A stretch of DNA of 64,000 nt from an uncultured Rubrobacteraceae bacterium. GTDB lineage: Bacteria > Actinomycetota > Rubrobacteria > Rubrobacterales > Rubrobacteraceae. Under the pieces are notes generated by a model, which did no database searches, had not been told where the DNA came from, and saw only the letters and a program-made list of their open reading frames with translations. Below, piece by piece: positions 8,415-17,485 of this stretch. Positions within the stretch are counted from its first letter, which is position 1, and each line of letters begins with the position of its first letter. The translations under genes were made by a program, and so were the position numbers. The DNA is taken from positions 23,964 through 87,963 of the forward strand of contig CADCVH010000063.1 in assembly GCA_902806085.1 (NCBI GenBank), read 5' to 3'.

Positions 8415-9509
8415 TTGGATAAGAGCAAGGCAATAGACGCCGCGGTCTCCCAGATAGAGCGGCAGTTCGGCAAGGGCTCCATCATGAGGATGGGCGACGA
8501 CGAGAGGCCCAAGGTCCCGGCCATCCCGACGGGGGCGCTCGCGCTCGACCTGGCGCTCGGCGTGGGCGGCGTGCCCCGGGGCAGGATCATCGAGATCTTC
8601 GGCCCCGAATCGAGCGGAAAGACGACCCTCGCCCTGCACATCATCGCCGAGGCCCAGAAGAAGGGCGGCCTGGCCGCCTTCGTGGACGCCGAGCACGCCA
8701 TCGACCCGGACTACGCCCAGGCCATCGGCGTGGACCTCGAGGACCTCTACTTCTCCCAGCCGGACAACGGGGAGCAGGCCCTTGAGATAGCAGACACCCT
8801 CATCCGCTCGGGCGCCCTGGACGTCGTCGTCATCGACTCCGTGGCCGCCCTGGTGCCCCGCGCCGAGATAGAGGGCGAGATGGGCGACTCCCACGTCGGC
8901 CTGCAGGCCCGGCTCATGAGCCAGGCCCTCAGGAAGCTGTCCGGCTCCCTGAACCGCTCCGGGACCACCGCCATCTTCATCAACCAGCTAAGGGAGAAGA
9001 TCGGGGTAATGTTCGGCTCCCCCGAGACGACCCCCGGCGGCCGGGCCCTGAAGTTCTACTCGAGCGTCAGGCTCGACATCCGGCGCATCGGCGCGCTCAA
9101 GGCCGGCAACGACACCGTGGGCAACCAGACGCGGGTAAAGGTCGTCAAGAACAAGGTGGCGCCGCCGTTCAAGGTCGTGGAGTTCGACGTGATGTACGGC
9201 GAGGGCATCTCTAGGGAGGGGAGCCTGCTGGACATCGGCATCGAGAACGGGGTGGTCCAGAAGTCGGGCGCCTGGTTCGCCTACGGCGACGAGCGCCTCG
9301 GCCAGGGCCGCGAGAACTCCAAGACCTTCCTGAAGCAGAACGAGGGGGTGCGCAACCGCATCCTCGCCGACATCTACGAGAAGCTCGGCTTCGACAACCC
9401 GGGCGCCGAGGGCACCGCTGCCGACGGGACCGAGAACGGGGCCAACGGCGCCGTTGATGGGGACCTCGTCGCCGAGGCCCCGGCGGTTCGGCCGCTCTCT
9501 AGGGGGTAG
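8415..9509 (+). CDS. recA: Recombinase RecA
   Basis: ATP-dependent strand-exchange protein of recombinational repair and SOS signalling. Walker [10 protein letters not shown] lies near residues 63-71, followed by the Walker B segment ([11 protein letters not shown]), the L2 loop region ([21 protein letters not shown]) and an acidic/Asn-Gly-rich C-terminal tail. Start: GGAGG at 8405-8409 is spaced 5 nt from TTG 8415; the in-frame GTG 8403 has no ribosome-binding site. recX follows 6 bases after the stop, the usual recA-recX pair. Confidence 0.97.
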   Translation: MDKSKAIDAAVSQIERQFGKGSIMRMGDDERPKVPAIPTGALALDLALGVGGVPRGRIIEIFGPESSGKTTLALHIIAEAQKKGGLAAFVDAEHAIDPDYAQAIGVDLEDLYFSQPDNGEQALEIADTLIRSGALDVVVIDSVAALVPRAEIEGEMGDSHVGLQARLMSQALRKLSGSLNRSGTTAIFINQLREKIGVMFGSPETTPGGRALKFYSSVRLDIRRIGALKAGNDTVGNQTRVKVVKNKVAPPFKVVEFDVMYGEGISREGSLLDIGIENGVVQKSGAWFAYGDERLGQGRENSKTFLKQNEGVRNRILADIYEKLGFDNPGAEGTAADGTENGANGAVDGDLVAEAPAVRPLSRG

Positions 9510-9515
9510 CCCGGT

Positions 9516-10130
9516 TTGCCCGAGATCACGGGCGTAAAGGAGCGGCGGGGGAGGTCCAGGATCTCCGTGGACGGGGAGTTCTGGGCCGAGCTCGACGCCT
9601 CGGTCGCCGTAGAGCGCGGCCTCCGCGAGGGGGCCGCGCTCTCGCGCGAGGAGCTGGGCGAGGCGCGGGTGGCGGGGGAGAGGCCGCTCGCCATGGGCCG
9701 CGCGCTGAACCTGCTCGGCTACCGGGCGCGTTCGGAGGGCGAGGTGAGGGAGCGGCTCGGGCGTTACGGGTACGCGCCCGAGACCGCCGAGATCGTCGTG
9801 TCGCGCCTCCTCGAGCTCGGGTACCTAGACGACGAGGAGTTCGCCCGGCAAAAGGCGCGGGAGAAGGCGCGGCGGTACGGGCCGCGGCGGGTGTCGGCCG
9901 ATCTGTTGAGGAGCGGGGTCGGGCGCGAGGTGGCCGCAGGCGCCGTCGAGGAGGAGTTCGCGGGCCGCTCTGAGATCGAGGACGCTAGAAGCGCCGCGGC
10001 GCGGCGGTATAATGGGGAGGGATCCGAGGCCGAGGCGCGCAGGGTCTACGGTTTTCTGGCGCGTCGCGGTTACTCGGCGGAGGTCTGCGCCGAGGTCGCC
10101 GGGGGTTATCGGGGGCCGGCGCGGTCCTAG
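9516..10130 (+). CDS. recX: Regulatory protein RecX
   Basis: 204 residues with the three-helix RecX repeats (LNLLGYRARSEGEVRERL, then LLELGYLDDEEFARQKA). RecX binds in the RecA filament groove and limits its activity. TTG start six bases after recA, with AGGGGG overlapping the recA stop as a ribosome-binding site, so it is presumably co-transcribed with recA. Confidence 0.9.
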   Translation: MPEITGVKERRGRSRISVDGEFWAELDASVAVERGLREGAALSREELGEARVAGERPLAMGRALNLLGYRARSEGEVRERLGRYGYAPETAEIVVSRLLELGYLDDEEFARQKAREKARRYGPRRVSADLLRSGVGREVAAGAVEEEFAGRSEIEDARSAAARRYNGEGSEAEARRVYGFLARRGYSAEVCAEVAGGYRGPARS

Positions 10131-10198
10131 GAGAAGGACTGTCAGGCTAACTCGACGCCGGGCCGCCCGTTTTCGGGGCCCGTTGAAGGAGACAACCC

Positions 10199-11743
10199 GT
10201 GAACGTTCTGTTACTGGTCCTCGGGCTCGCCGTTGGCGCGATCGCCGGGGCTGCCGTGGGCTACTTTGTCTGCAAGTCTCGCATGGAGGCGGCCCAGGCC
10301 CAGGCCCGGGCCGACGCCCGCTCGATAGTGGAGGACGCCCGCCGCGAGGCCGAGGCCGCCCGCCGCGAAGGCGAGCTCGCAGCCAAGGAATCCGCGCTCA
10401 AGGTCAAAGACGACGCGGAGGCCGAGATCCGGGCCCGCCGCGCCGAGGTCTCGCGGGTGGAGGAGCGCCTGGACAACCGCGACGCCGCCCTCGAACGCCG
10501 GGAGGGCGAGCTCGAAGCCCGCCGCCAGCGCCTGGCCCGGGACGAGGAGGCTCTCGCCCGCAGGAGGGAGGAGCTCCAGCAGAAGGAGTCCGAGCAGCTC
10601 AGGGTGCTCGAGGAGCTCTCGGGCCTCACCCGCGACGAGGCCGAGAGGCGCCTCTTCTCGGGCCTGGAGTCCGAGCTCGAGACGGACCTTGGCAAGATGG
10701 TCAGGGACATGACCATCGAGGCGGAGGATAGGGCCGACCAGGAGGCGCGCCGCCTCATCTCGACGACGATGGAGAGGGTGGCCTCCGACCTCACCTCCGA
10801 GACCACGGTAAAGGCCGTGAGCCTCCCCTCCGACGACATGAAGGGCCGGGTCATAGGCCGGGAGGGGAGGAACATCCGGGCCTTCGAGGCCGCGACCGGC
10901 GTGGACGTCATCATCGACGACACGCCAGAGACGGTCGTCATCTCGTGCTTCGATCCGGTGCGCCGGGAGGTCGCGCGCGTCTCCATGGGCCGCCTCGTGC
11001 AGGACGGGCGCATCCACCCCGGGCGCATCGAGGGCATCGTCGCCAAGGCCAAAAAGGACGTCGAGAAGGAGATGAAGGCGGCCGGCCGCCAGGCGGTCTA
11101 CGACGCCAAGATCTCGGGCAACGTGCACAACGACCTCGTCCGCCTGCTCGGCGTCCTCAAGTACCGCACCTCCTACGGCCAGAACGTGCTCGCCCACTCC
11201 GTGGAGGTCGCCAACATCTGCGGCATGATGGCCGGGGAGCTCGGGGCCAACGTCAAGCTCGCCCGCCGGGCCGCCCTCCTGCACGACGTCGGCAAGGCCA
11301 TAGACCACGAGGTCGAGGGCACCCACGCCATCATCGGGGGCCGGTTCGCCAAGAAGTCCGGCGAGTCAGACGACGTGGTGCGCGCAATCCAGGCCCACCA
11401 CCACGAGATCGAGATGGAGACCGTCGAAGACGTGCTGGTCGCAGCCGCGGACGCGGTGTCCGCCGCCCGCCCCGGCGCCCGCCGCGAGACGACAGAGACC
11501 TACATCGAGCGCCTGCGTTCGCTCGAGGACATAGCACAAGGGCACCGCGGCGTGGACAAGGCCTACGCCATCCAGGCCGGGCGCGAGATCCGGGTGATGG
11601 TCCAGCCCTCGGAGGTCGACGACCGCATCGCCGCCAAGCTCGCCTACGACATCTCCAAGCAGATAGAGACGGACCTCGAGTACCCCGGACAGATAAAGGT
11701 CACCGTCATCCGCGAGAGCCGCGTGAGCGAGGTCGCGCGCTAG
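10199..11743 (+). CDS. rny: Ribonuclease Y
   Basis: Membrane-anchored endoribonuclease that starts mRNA decay. One N-terminal membrane helix (residues 2-22), a long Glu/Arg-rich coiled coil to about residue 195, a KH domain (GREGRNIRAFEA near 220) and an HD domain with LLHDVGK near residue 360. At 514 residues it is the standard length. GTG start with an AAGGAG ribosome-binding site. With RNase J and PNPase upstream it gives a Gram-positive style decay set. Confidence 0.96.
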   Translation: MNVLLLVLGLAVGAIAGAAVGYFVCKSRMEAAQAQARADARSIVEDARREAEAARREGELAAKESALKVKDDAEAEIRARRAEVSRVEERLDNRDAALERREGELEARRQRLARDEEALARRREELQQKESEQLRVLEELSGLTRDEAERRLFSGLESELETDLGKMVRDMTIEAEDRADQEARRLISTTMERVASDLTSETTVKAVSLPSDDMKGRVIGREGRNIRAFEAATGVDVIIDDTPETVVISCFDPVRREVARVSMGRLVQDGRIHPGRIEGIVAKAKKDVEKEMKAAGRQAVYDAKISGNVHNDLVRLLGVLKYRTSYGQNVLAHSVEVANICGMMAGELGANVKLARRAALLHDVGKAIDHEVEGTHAIIGGRFAKKSGESDDVVRAIQAHHHEIEMETVEDVLVAAADAVSAARPGARRETTETYIERLRSLEDIAQGHRGVDKAYAIQAGREIRVMVQPSEVDDRIAAKLAYDISKQIETDLEYPGQIKVTVIRESRVSEVAR

Positions 11744-11762
11744 CGCCGCGCTCGCGCGGCGC
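11743..11762 (+). terminator. GC hairpin directly after rny
   Basis: Perfect 8-bp stem GCGCCGCG/CGCGGCGC with a CTCG tetraloop, starting at the last base of the rny stop codon. A smaller GCCGG-CACA-CCGGC hairpin follows before the next ATG. No T-run. Confidence 0.5.
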
Positions 11763-11777
11763 CGGCACACCGGCACG

Positions 11778-12707
11778 ATGGAAGGACCCTACAGGGACCT
11801 CGGCTCCGGCTTCGCCCGCCTTACCGGCCAGGAGGGCGCCCGCCGGGGCCCCTCCCGGATAACCCACGTCGAGGACGCGCTCCTCGAGCTCCTGCGCAAC
11901 GCCCGCGACGCCGGCGCCTCCCAGATCTTCGTCGCCTCCACCCTGGCCGCCCGACGCTTCCGCGCCCTCACCGTAATAGACGACGGCCGGGGCATCCCCG
12001 AACCCTACGCCGGCCTCGTCTTCGAGCCCGGCGTCACCACCCGCCACCTCAACCCCGTCCCCGACCCGACCGCCCCCACGGGCTCCCACCACGGCGCAGG
12101 CCTCGCCCTCTACCACCTGAAACAGGCCTCGGTCTCAGCCGAAGTCCTCTCCCCGTCCTCACCAACGGCGATCCGCGCGACCTTCGACACCCGAACCCTC
12201 CCCGAACGCCACCTGCAGTCCGCCTCCCGCCCCTCCAGATCCAACCTCCTCGCGACCGCGGAGTCCTTCGCCCGATCCCAAAAGCAGCCCCACCCGCCCC
12301 GCCTCTACCACGGCTCCCCGGCCAGAATCCTCGCCGCCCTCCTACGAAACCGCATAATACAATCAAGCAGTGGCAGCGGGGGCTTGCGGAGGGAGGCGGG
12401 GCGGGTGGGTTTGTACCTTTCGGGGCGCACGGTGCAGCGGGTCATGAGGGGCCAGGTGGCGGCGGCGGAGCCCGTAGGCTCCGGTGGCCTGCGGGCGGGG
12501 TCCGGGCCCGCGCCGCGTAGGAGAGGGGCGGGGGGTGGGGGGGCCGTGCTTCCGGTGGGGGAAGAGGAAAAGGCCGAGATCGCGGCTATACTGGGTCGTG
12601 CCGCGCGCGCCGGGTACGTCGAGGTGGACGACCTCAAGGTGGAGTCGCGCCCCGGTGAGATCCTTCTAAAAGCCCGCGTCTACGAACCGGAGGAAGAGTA
12701 TGAGTGA
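11778..12707 (+). CDS. GHKL (histidine-kinase/MutL-type) ATPase-domain protein with unrecognised C-terminal half
   Basis: 309 residues. The first 130 or so carry the GHKL ATP-binding boxes: N box with ELLRNARDAGA (MutL/Hsp90-like), G1 box DDGRGI, and a G2-like GAGLALYHL. There is no kinase histidine and no MutL transducer or nuclease domain. From about residue 200 the sequence changes to a Gly/Arg-rich linker and a short acidic C-terminus. An internal GTG at 12405 has a strong AGGGAGG ribosome-binding site 8 nt upstream, so a separate 100-residue product is possible. The stop overlaps miaB by 8 bases. Function unknown; position between rny and miaB is where Firmicutes carry other genes. Confidence 0.75.
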   Translation: MEGPYRDLGSGFARLTGQEGARRGPSRITHVEDALLELLRNARDAGASQIFVASTLAARRFRALTVIDDGRGIPEPYAGLVFEPGVTTRHLNPVPDPTAPTGSHHGAGLALYHLKQASVSAEVLSPSSPTAIRATFDTRTLPERHLQSASRPSRSNLLATAESFARSQKQPHPPRLYHGSPARILAALLRNRIIQSSSGSGGLRREAGRVGLYLSGRTVQRVMRGQVAAAEPVGSGGLRAGSGPAPRRRGAGGGGAVLPVGEEEKAEIAAILGRAARAGYVEVDDLKVESRPGEILLKARVYEPEEEYE

Positions 12708-14046
12708 GACCGCGAGCACGCCCGTACAGCTCACCCGCAAGCCCCACAAACCCAAAAGCGTCCCCGCCCCCGGCGCGGGCAAGACCGCCTGCATAAGGAC
12801 CTTCGGCTGCCAGATGAACGTCCACGACTCGGACAGGATGAGGCGCATGATCCTGGACGCCGGCTACGCCGAGGTCCCCCGCTACGAGGACGCCGACCTC
12901 GTCATCCTAAACACCTGCTACGTCCGCGAGAACGCCGTCGACCGCGTCCGCGGCCACCTCGGCGAGCTGACCCGGCTCCGCCGCGAGGGCCGCCTCAAAA
13001 AAGTCGCCCTGGCAGGCTGCATAGGCGCCGCCGAAGAGTCCGAAACCCTCCGCCGACAGTTCGGCATAGACCTCGTCCTGGGCACGCATAATACATACGA
13101 GTTGGCCGAGTTCGTGGGCCTGCCGACGATGGAGGAGACGTACACGCCCGAGTTACCGGGAACCGAGGGGGATCACTCGTCGTTCGTCACCATCATGACG
13201 GGGTGCAACTACCAGTGCAGCTACTGCATAGTGCCCACCGTGAGGGGAAGGATGGTTTGCAGGTCCAAGGAGAGCATCCTTGGGGAGGTGGATCGTCTCG
13301 TGGCGGGCGGGACCGGGTACGTCACGCTGCTCGGGCAGACGGTGGACGCCTGGAGGCAGGACGGCGAGAGGTTCTGCGATCTTCTCGAGGCGGTCTCTGA
13401 GAGGGCGCCGAGGGTGTGGTTCACGACCAGCCACCCGTCCAACATGGAGGATCGCACGCTCAGGGCTATCGGAGAGAGGGACACGATAGTCGAGCGGCTC
13501 CACCTCCCCGTCCAGTCCGGGTCCGACAGGATGCTCAAGGTCATGCACCGGGGGTACAAGGCGGAGCGGTACAGGCGAAAGATCGAGATCTTCCGGGAGT
13601 CGGCACCCGAGGGCACCCTGAGCACGGATATCATAGTGGGCCACCCGGGCGAGACCGAAGGGGACCACGAGGAGACGCTGAGGCTCGTGGAAGACTGCGC
13701 TTTCGACTCCGCGTACGTCTTCAAGTTCTCGCCGAGGGACGGCACGGAGGCGGCCACACTGGGCGAACCGGTGGCGCCCGAAGTGGCGCAGAGGCGTTTT
13801 GTGGAGGTGCTCAGGGCGGTCGAGGGCAACGCCCTCTCGCGCAACCGGCGCAAGGTTGGCGGGGTCGAGGAGGTCTACGTGCGACACGGGGCCAACGAGG
13901 ACGGGCGCGCGGTCGGAGAGACCTGGACCGGGCACGCGGTCCACCTGCGGACCGATGCGAGCCCCGGCGAGTACGTGAGGGCCAGGATAGATTCGGCGGG
14001 CCCGCACGCGCTGTACGGTAGCGTCCTCCCCGACGGGACCGGGTAG
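12700..14046 (+). CDS. miaB: tRNA-2-methylthio-N6-isopentenyladenosine synthase MiaB
   Basis: Radical-SAM methylthiotransferase modifying A37 of tRNAs reading UNN codons. It has an N-terminal MTTase domain with its cluster cysteines (FGCQMN, ILNTCYVREN, AGCIG), a radical-SAM CxxxCxxC (CNYQCSYC, about residues 169-176) and a C-terminal TRAM domain. The ATGAGTGA overlap with the preceding gene suggests coupled translation. miaA, which makes its substrate, follows. Confidence 0.95.
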   Translation: MSETASTPVQLTRKPHKPKSVPAPGAGKTACIRTFGCQMNVHDSDRMRRMILDAGYAEVPRYEDADLVILNTCYVRENAVDRVRGHLGELTRLRREGRLKKVALAGCIGAAEESETLRRQFGIDLVLGTHNTYELAEFVGLPTMEETYTPELPGTEGDHSSFVTIMTGCNYQCSYCIVPTVRGRMVCRSKESILGEVDRLVAGGTGYVTLLGQTVDAWRQDGERFCDLLEAVSERAPRVWFTTSHPSNMEDRTLRAIGERDTIVERLHLPVQSGSDRMLKVMHRGYKAERYRRKIEIFRESAPEGTLSTDIIVGHPGETEGDHEETLRLVEDCAFDSAYVFKFSPRDGTEAATLGEPVAPEVAQRRFVEVLRAVEGNALSRNRRKVGGVEEVYVRHGANEDGRAVGETWTGHAVHLRTDASPGEYVRARIDSAGPHALYGSVLPDGTG

Positions 14047-14090
14047 GGAGCGCCACGGCCGAAGAACCCGCCAAGACCGCCAAGAATAAG

Positions 14091-14942
14091 GTGGTGGCCG
14101 TCTGCGGGCCCACGGCGGCCGGGAAGAGCGATCTCGCGGACGATCTGGCGGACCATCTCTCGTCGGGCCGGGACCGGAGGACGCCGGTCGTCGTGGTCGA
14201 CTCCATGCAGGTCTACTCCGGGCTCGAAGAGATATCGAACCAGGCCCGCAGGCGCCAGGCGGAGCTCGTCTCGATAGTTCCCATCACCGAGAGGTGGACC
14301 GTGGCCCGACACGCGCGGGCGGCCCAGGCCCTGATCTCCGGTTCGGTCGACGGCGCGGTCCTCGACGCCGGAACCGGCATGTACCTCAACGCCATCCTCC
14401 TGGACGTGCCCATGGCCCCCGAGGTGCCGGGGCCCATCAGGGAAGAGGCCCTTCGGGTCGCCTCGGGTCTCACCAACCCGAGGAGGGCGTCGAGGGCCCT
14501 CGAACTCGAGATGGCCGGCGCTTCCCGGCGGGGTTCGATCTGGCAGGGCCCGCTCCGGTACGACACCACGCTCCTGTATCTCAGGCCGGAGAGGAACCAC
14601 CTGGACGCCCGTATAGCCGCACGGTCCGCCAGGATCGTGGCGCGGGGCATCGAGGAGGCCAGAAGGATAAGGTCGATACGGGAGCACGGGGAAACCGTCA
14701 ACCCCTCGGTGATCGAAGCCGTGGGCGTCGGGGAGCTGCTCGCGCTCGTAGACGGAGAGCTCGCCCCCGACGAGGCACAGGCGCGGATCTCGGCCAGGAC
14801 GAGGAGGCTCGCGAGGAGGCAGATGAGGTGGTTCGACAAGCTCGCCCGGACGCTCGAACCCACAGCGTCCCGCGTCGCCGTCGCCCAGACGCCGGACGAG
14901 CTGCTACGCCTGCATACCATGCATGATACAATGTGGGGATGA
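14091..14942 (+). CDS. miaA: tRNA dimethylallyltransferase MiaA
   Basis: Transfers dimethylallyl to N6 of A37, the step before MiaB. P-loop GPTAAGKSD lies almost at the N-terminus (residues 6-14), then DSMQVYSG and a C-terminal helical region. At 283 residues it is slightly short. The chosen GTG lacks a clear ribosome-binding site, and no better in-frame start exists after the miaB stop, so the exact N-terminus is uncertain. Confidence 0.93.
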   Translation: MVAVCGPTAAGKSDLADDLADHLSSGRDRRTPVVVVDSMQVYSGLEEISNQARRRQAELVSIVPITERWTVARHARAAQALISGSVDGAVLDAGTGMYLNAILLDVPMAPEVPGPIREEALRVASGLTNPRRASRALELEMAGASRRGSIWQGPLRYDTTLLYLRPERNHLDARIAARSARIVARGIEEARRIRSIREHGETVNPSVIEAVGVGELLALVDGELAPDEAQARISARTRRLARRQMRWFDKLARTLEPTASRVAVAQTPDELLRLHTMHDTMWG

Positions 14943-16273
14943 TGGATTTCTCGGGAGAGGTCAACACGCGGGCGGTTCTCGTTGGGGCCGGCCAGAACCG
15001 CCACATGGGGGAGCTCGGCAGGCTGGCGTCCACGCTCGGGATGGAGGTGGTGGGGGTCGTGGAGCAGGCCCGCCGGGACAACGCCGGCTACATCGGGGTC
15101 GGGAAGCGTGAGGAGTTGCGGGGGATTGTGGAGGAGGCTGGCGCCGCGTTCGTGGTTACAGACGACGAGTTGACGGCTTCGCAGGCGCGGAGGCTCGAGC
15201 GGGACGCCGGGGGGAACGTGGTCGACAGGACGGAGTTGATCATCCGCATCTTCGAGGCGCACGCCGGGGACGCGGCGAGCAGGCTCGAGGTGGAGCTGGC
15301 CGACCTCCAGTACAGGCTGCCCCGCGTGAAGGGCCGAAACCCCGAGCTCGGCCGCCTGGGCGGTGGCCGGGGCGGCTCAGGCGGCGGGGCGAGGCGTGGT
15401 AGCGGCGAGCAGCAACTCGAGTACGACAGGCGCGTCATCCGGCGCCGCATAGAGACCATCGACGCGAAGCTGCGCAGGGAGAAGGTCGGCCGGGAAGTGA
15501 GGGGCGCCAAACTCAAGGGCGGCTCCACGCCGACGGTCGCGCTCGTGGGCTACACCAACGCCGGCAAGACCACCATCCTGAACGCCCTATCCGGCGCCGG
15601 AAGGTCCACCAAGGACCGGCTCTTCGAGACCCTCGAGACCACAACGCGCACCGTGGAGGGCACCCCGGCTGCCGACGGCTCGGCGTCGGGGCCTGTGTAC
15701 GCGCCGGTGGCGAGGCCGGTGGCGAGGCCGGTGGCGAGGCCGGATTTCGTGGTCACCGACACGGTTGGGTTTATAAGGAAGCTTCCCACCCAGCTCGTCC
15801 ATTCGTTCGCGTCCACCCTCGAAGCCGCCCACGACGCCGACGTGCGGGTTCTCTGCGCCGATGCGTCGAGCGAGGAGCTCGAGGACGAGATCTCCACCGT
15901 CATGCGCACCCTGTCGGAGGGCGTCGGCAAAGGCGAGGGAGGCGTCGGGACGCCGGATATCCTCTGCCTGAACAAGATGGACCTCGTGGGCCCCGAGCGG
16001 GCCCGGGAACTCGAGGCCGCGTATCCGGATGCCGTGTTTATTAGCGCGCTTGCGGGAACGGGGCCGCTGCTCGATGCGATCCACCGCGAGATCTCGTCTG
16101 GCAGGGAGCGGATGGAGGTGCTGATACCCCACGACGAGTACGCCGTGGCGAGCCGTCTCTACGGCCTGGCGGAGATCTACGGCCGCGAGAGCACCGAAGC
16201 GGGCATCCGGTTGGACGTGAGCATCCCCAAGGCCGCGGGTGCCCGGTACGCCCGCTACAGGGTCGTCGATTAA
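14939..16273 (+). CDS. hflX: Ribosome-associated GTPase HflX
   Basis: GTPase that splits stalled or hibernating ribosomes. N-terminal HflX domain (about residues 1-180, with a Gly-rich linker), then the G domain: G1 GYTNAGKTT, G3 DTVGFIRKLP, G4 NKMD, G5-like SALAG. Between G1 and G3 the switch region is lengthened by a repeated ARPV segment. Start: TACAAT (14927-14932) is 6 nt before ATG 14939, fitting a leaderless mRNA inside miaA; GTG 14933 and ATG 14942 are alternatives. miaB-miaA-hflX is a conserved order. Confidence 0.93.
   Translation: MMDFSGEVNTRAVLVGAGQNRHMGELGRLASTLGMEVVGVVEQARRDNAGYIGVGKREELRGIVEEAGAAFVVTDDELTASQARRLERDAGGNVVDRTELIIRIFEAHAGDAASRLEVELADLQYRLPRVKGRNPELGRLGGGRGGSGGGARRGSGEQQLEYDRRVIRRRIETIDAKLRREKVGREVRGAKLKGGSTPTVALVGYTNAGKTTILNALSGAGRSTKDRLFETLETTTRTVEGTPAADGSASGPVYAPVARPVARPVARPDFVVTDTVGFIRKLPTQLVHSFASTLEAAHDADVRVLCADASSEELEDEISTVMRTLSEGVGKGEGGVGTPDILCLNKMDLVGPERARELEAAYPDAVFISALAGTGPLLDAIHREISSGRERMEVLIPHDEYAVASRLYGLAEIYGRESTEAGIRLDVSIPKAAGARYARYRVVD
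15706..15741 (+). repeat. 12-bp tandem repeat x3 inside the hflX switch region
   Basis: Three perfect copies of GGTGGCGAGGCC coding a repeated V-A-R-P between the G1 and G3 motifs, an unusual place for an expandable repeat because switch I contacts nucleotide and ribosome. Confidence 0.9.
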
Positions 16274-16292
16274 CTGGGACGCGGAGGAGAGG

Positions 16293-17072
16293 GTGGCCCA
16301 GGGTCGTTGCCTCGAGGCGTCTGGCGCGGTCTACGACGAACTCGAGCTTCCCTTTCCGGGGGATCCATCCCGCCCTTACGTCCTCTTGAACATGGTCTCC
16401 TCCGTGGACGGCGTCTGTTCTGTGGGTGGCAAGGCCTCCGGAATAGGCGGCGGGGCCGACAGGAGGGCCATGCGAGCCCTAAGGTCCAGGGTGGATGCCG
16501 TCATGGTAGGCGCGGGCACCCTGCGGGCGGAGAGGCTAAACCTCGGCCTTGACGATCCGCGCGCCGAGCAGCCCCTGGCCGTGATAATCGCAGGGAGAGG
16601 GCCCGTACCGATCCGCAACCGCCTGATACGGGGCCCGGGATCTTCCCAAAGGGTAATCGTCTTCCGTCCAGACAAGCCTCAGTCGGGAGAGCCTCATTCG
16701 GGAGACGAAAAGATCGAAGAGACTTTGCCCGAAAGGGTCAGGACCATCCGCGTTCCCAAGGTTCCCAAACCGTCCGACGGACAATCCGACGGACAATCCG
16801 ACGGACGGGCCGACCTCCGTCGCTGCCTCGAGATCTTGCGGCGGGAAATCGGCGTCGACCGGCTACTGGTCGAGGGCGGCCCGTCCCTTAACGGAGCCCT
16901 GATCGAAGCCGGCCTCGTCGACGAGCTTTTCCTGACCATCGCGCCCAGGCTGATGAACGCCGACCCGGCCCCGATCGTCCACCCCGGCCACCCCGAGGCC
17001 CAAAGCCTCCAACTCATCTCGGCCCGCACCCAAAACGGCGAGCTCTTCCTGCGCTACGGCCTCAAAAAATGA
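16293..17072 (+). CDS. RibD C-terminal-type (DHFR-like) reductase
   Basis: About 259 residues of the RibD_C/dihydrofolate-reductase-like fold: the N-terminal core LLNMVSSVDGV, the NADPH-binding segment VDAVMVGAGTLRAERL and the C-terminal VEGGPSLNGALI. There is no deaminase domain, so it is a stand-alone reductase, possibly for 5-amino-6-ribosylaminouracil phosphate or another pyrimidine. GTG 16293 has a GGAGGAG site upstream; a longer frame from 16239 would overlap hflX by 35 bases. A Ser-Asp-Gly-Gln repeat interrupts the middle. Confidence 0.85.
   Translation: MAQGRCLEASGAVYDELELPFPGDPSRPYVLLNMVSSVDGVCSVGGKASGIGGGADRRAMRALRSRVDAVMVGAGTLRAERLNLGLDDPRAEQPLAVIIAGRGPVPIRNRLIRGPGSSQRVIVFRPDKPQSGEPHSGDEKIEETLPERVRTIRVPKVPKPSDGQSDGQSDGRADLRRCLEILRREIGVDRLLVEGGPSLNGALIEAGLVDELFLTIAPRLMNADPAPIVHPGHPEAQSLQLISARTQNGELFLRYGLKK
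16773..16808 (+). repeat. 12-bp tandem repeat x3 inside the RibD-type reductase
   Basis: TCCGACGGACAA twice plus a third copy differing at its end, coding an S-D-G-Q repeat in what should be a surface loop. Confidence 0.85.
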
Positions 17073-17089
17073 ACTTCCGAGAATTACCA

Positions 17090-17413
17090 TTATGCGAAGT
17101 TCGCGAACGAATAGTACCCGTGGGTCGGATATAAGAGGTCGCCTCTGCACCGCAGTTCTCTGTAAACGCTTTTCTGCGCTCTCGGGTCGCGTGCCGTCGC
17201 GGGGTAGATCCGCCTCGTCCTGTTCCTGCTCTCAAACACCCCGCGATCCCTATCGTAACCGAACCCGAGGATTCTGACGTACCCGGGGACGTTGGTGTCG
17301 ACACGACGAGACCACACGACAAGACCACAACGGTCCAGAAGTGCCTCGTCCACCTGTCGCGCAGTGTACTCCGGCCCAATGCCTGTTTCCTTCTCTTTAG
17401 ATATGCAGCCCAT
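17090..17413 (-). CDS. Hypothetical small protein, doubtful
   Basis: 107 codons from ATG 17413 to TAA. The product (GPEYTARQVDEALLDRCG, then many Arg, Tyr and Asp, ending SFANFA) matches nothing I recognise. In favour: a perfect minus-strand TATAAT at 17485-17480, 66 bases upstream, and no competing frame. Against: no ribosome-binding site, a tandem repeat in the presumed leader, and ordinary codon bias only. Confidence 0.35.
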   Translation of the reverse strand: MGCISKEKETGIGPEYTARQVDEALLDRCGLVVWSRRVDTNVPGYVRILGFGYDRDRGVFESRNRTRRIYPATARDPRAQKSVYRELRCRGDLLYPTHGYYSFANFA

Positions 17414-17418
17414 TGGCG

Positions 17419-17452
17419 CTTTATCTGAAAAGAATCTTTATCTGAAAAGGAT
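17419..17452. repeat. 17-bp tandem duplication
   Basis: Two head-to-tail copies of CTTTATCTGAAAAGRAT (17419-17435 and 17436-17452) with one A/G difference. AT-rich and directly before the doubtful minus-strand gene. It resembles paired protein-binding sites or a recombination-site arm; no function can be assigned. Confidence 0.85.
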
Positions 17453-17479
17453 CGCTCAGGAGATCTTGTGTAGAGGGGT

Positions 17480-17485
17480 ATTATA
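17480..17485 (-). promoter_or_regulatory. Candidate -10 element, minus strand
   Basis: Perfect TATAAT on the minus strand; the 17-bp-spaced -35 would be CAGAAA, a weak match. It would drive the doubtful 107-codon frame with a leader of about 60 nt that contains the 17-bp duplication. Confidence 0.4.

Noticed and set aside
16239..16292. Longer N-terminus for the RibD-type reductase
   Set aside because: It would overlap hflX by 35 bases without a ribosome-binding site, while GTG 16293 has a good one.
17099..17108. GTTCGCGAAC as an actinobacterial LexA box
   Set aside because: The LexA box has GAAC on the left and GTTC on the right; this palindrome has the halves in the opposite order.
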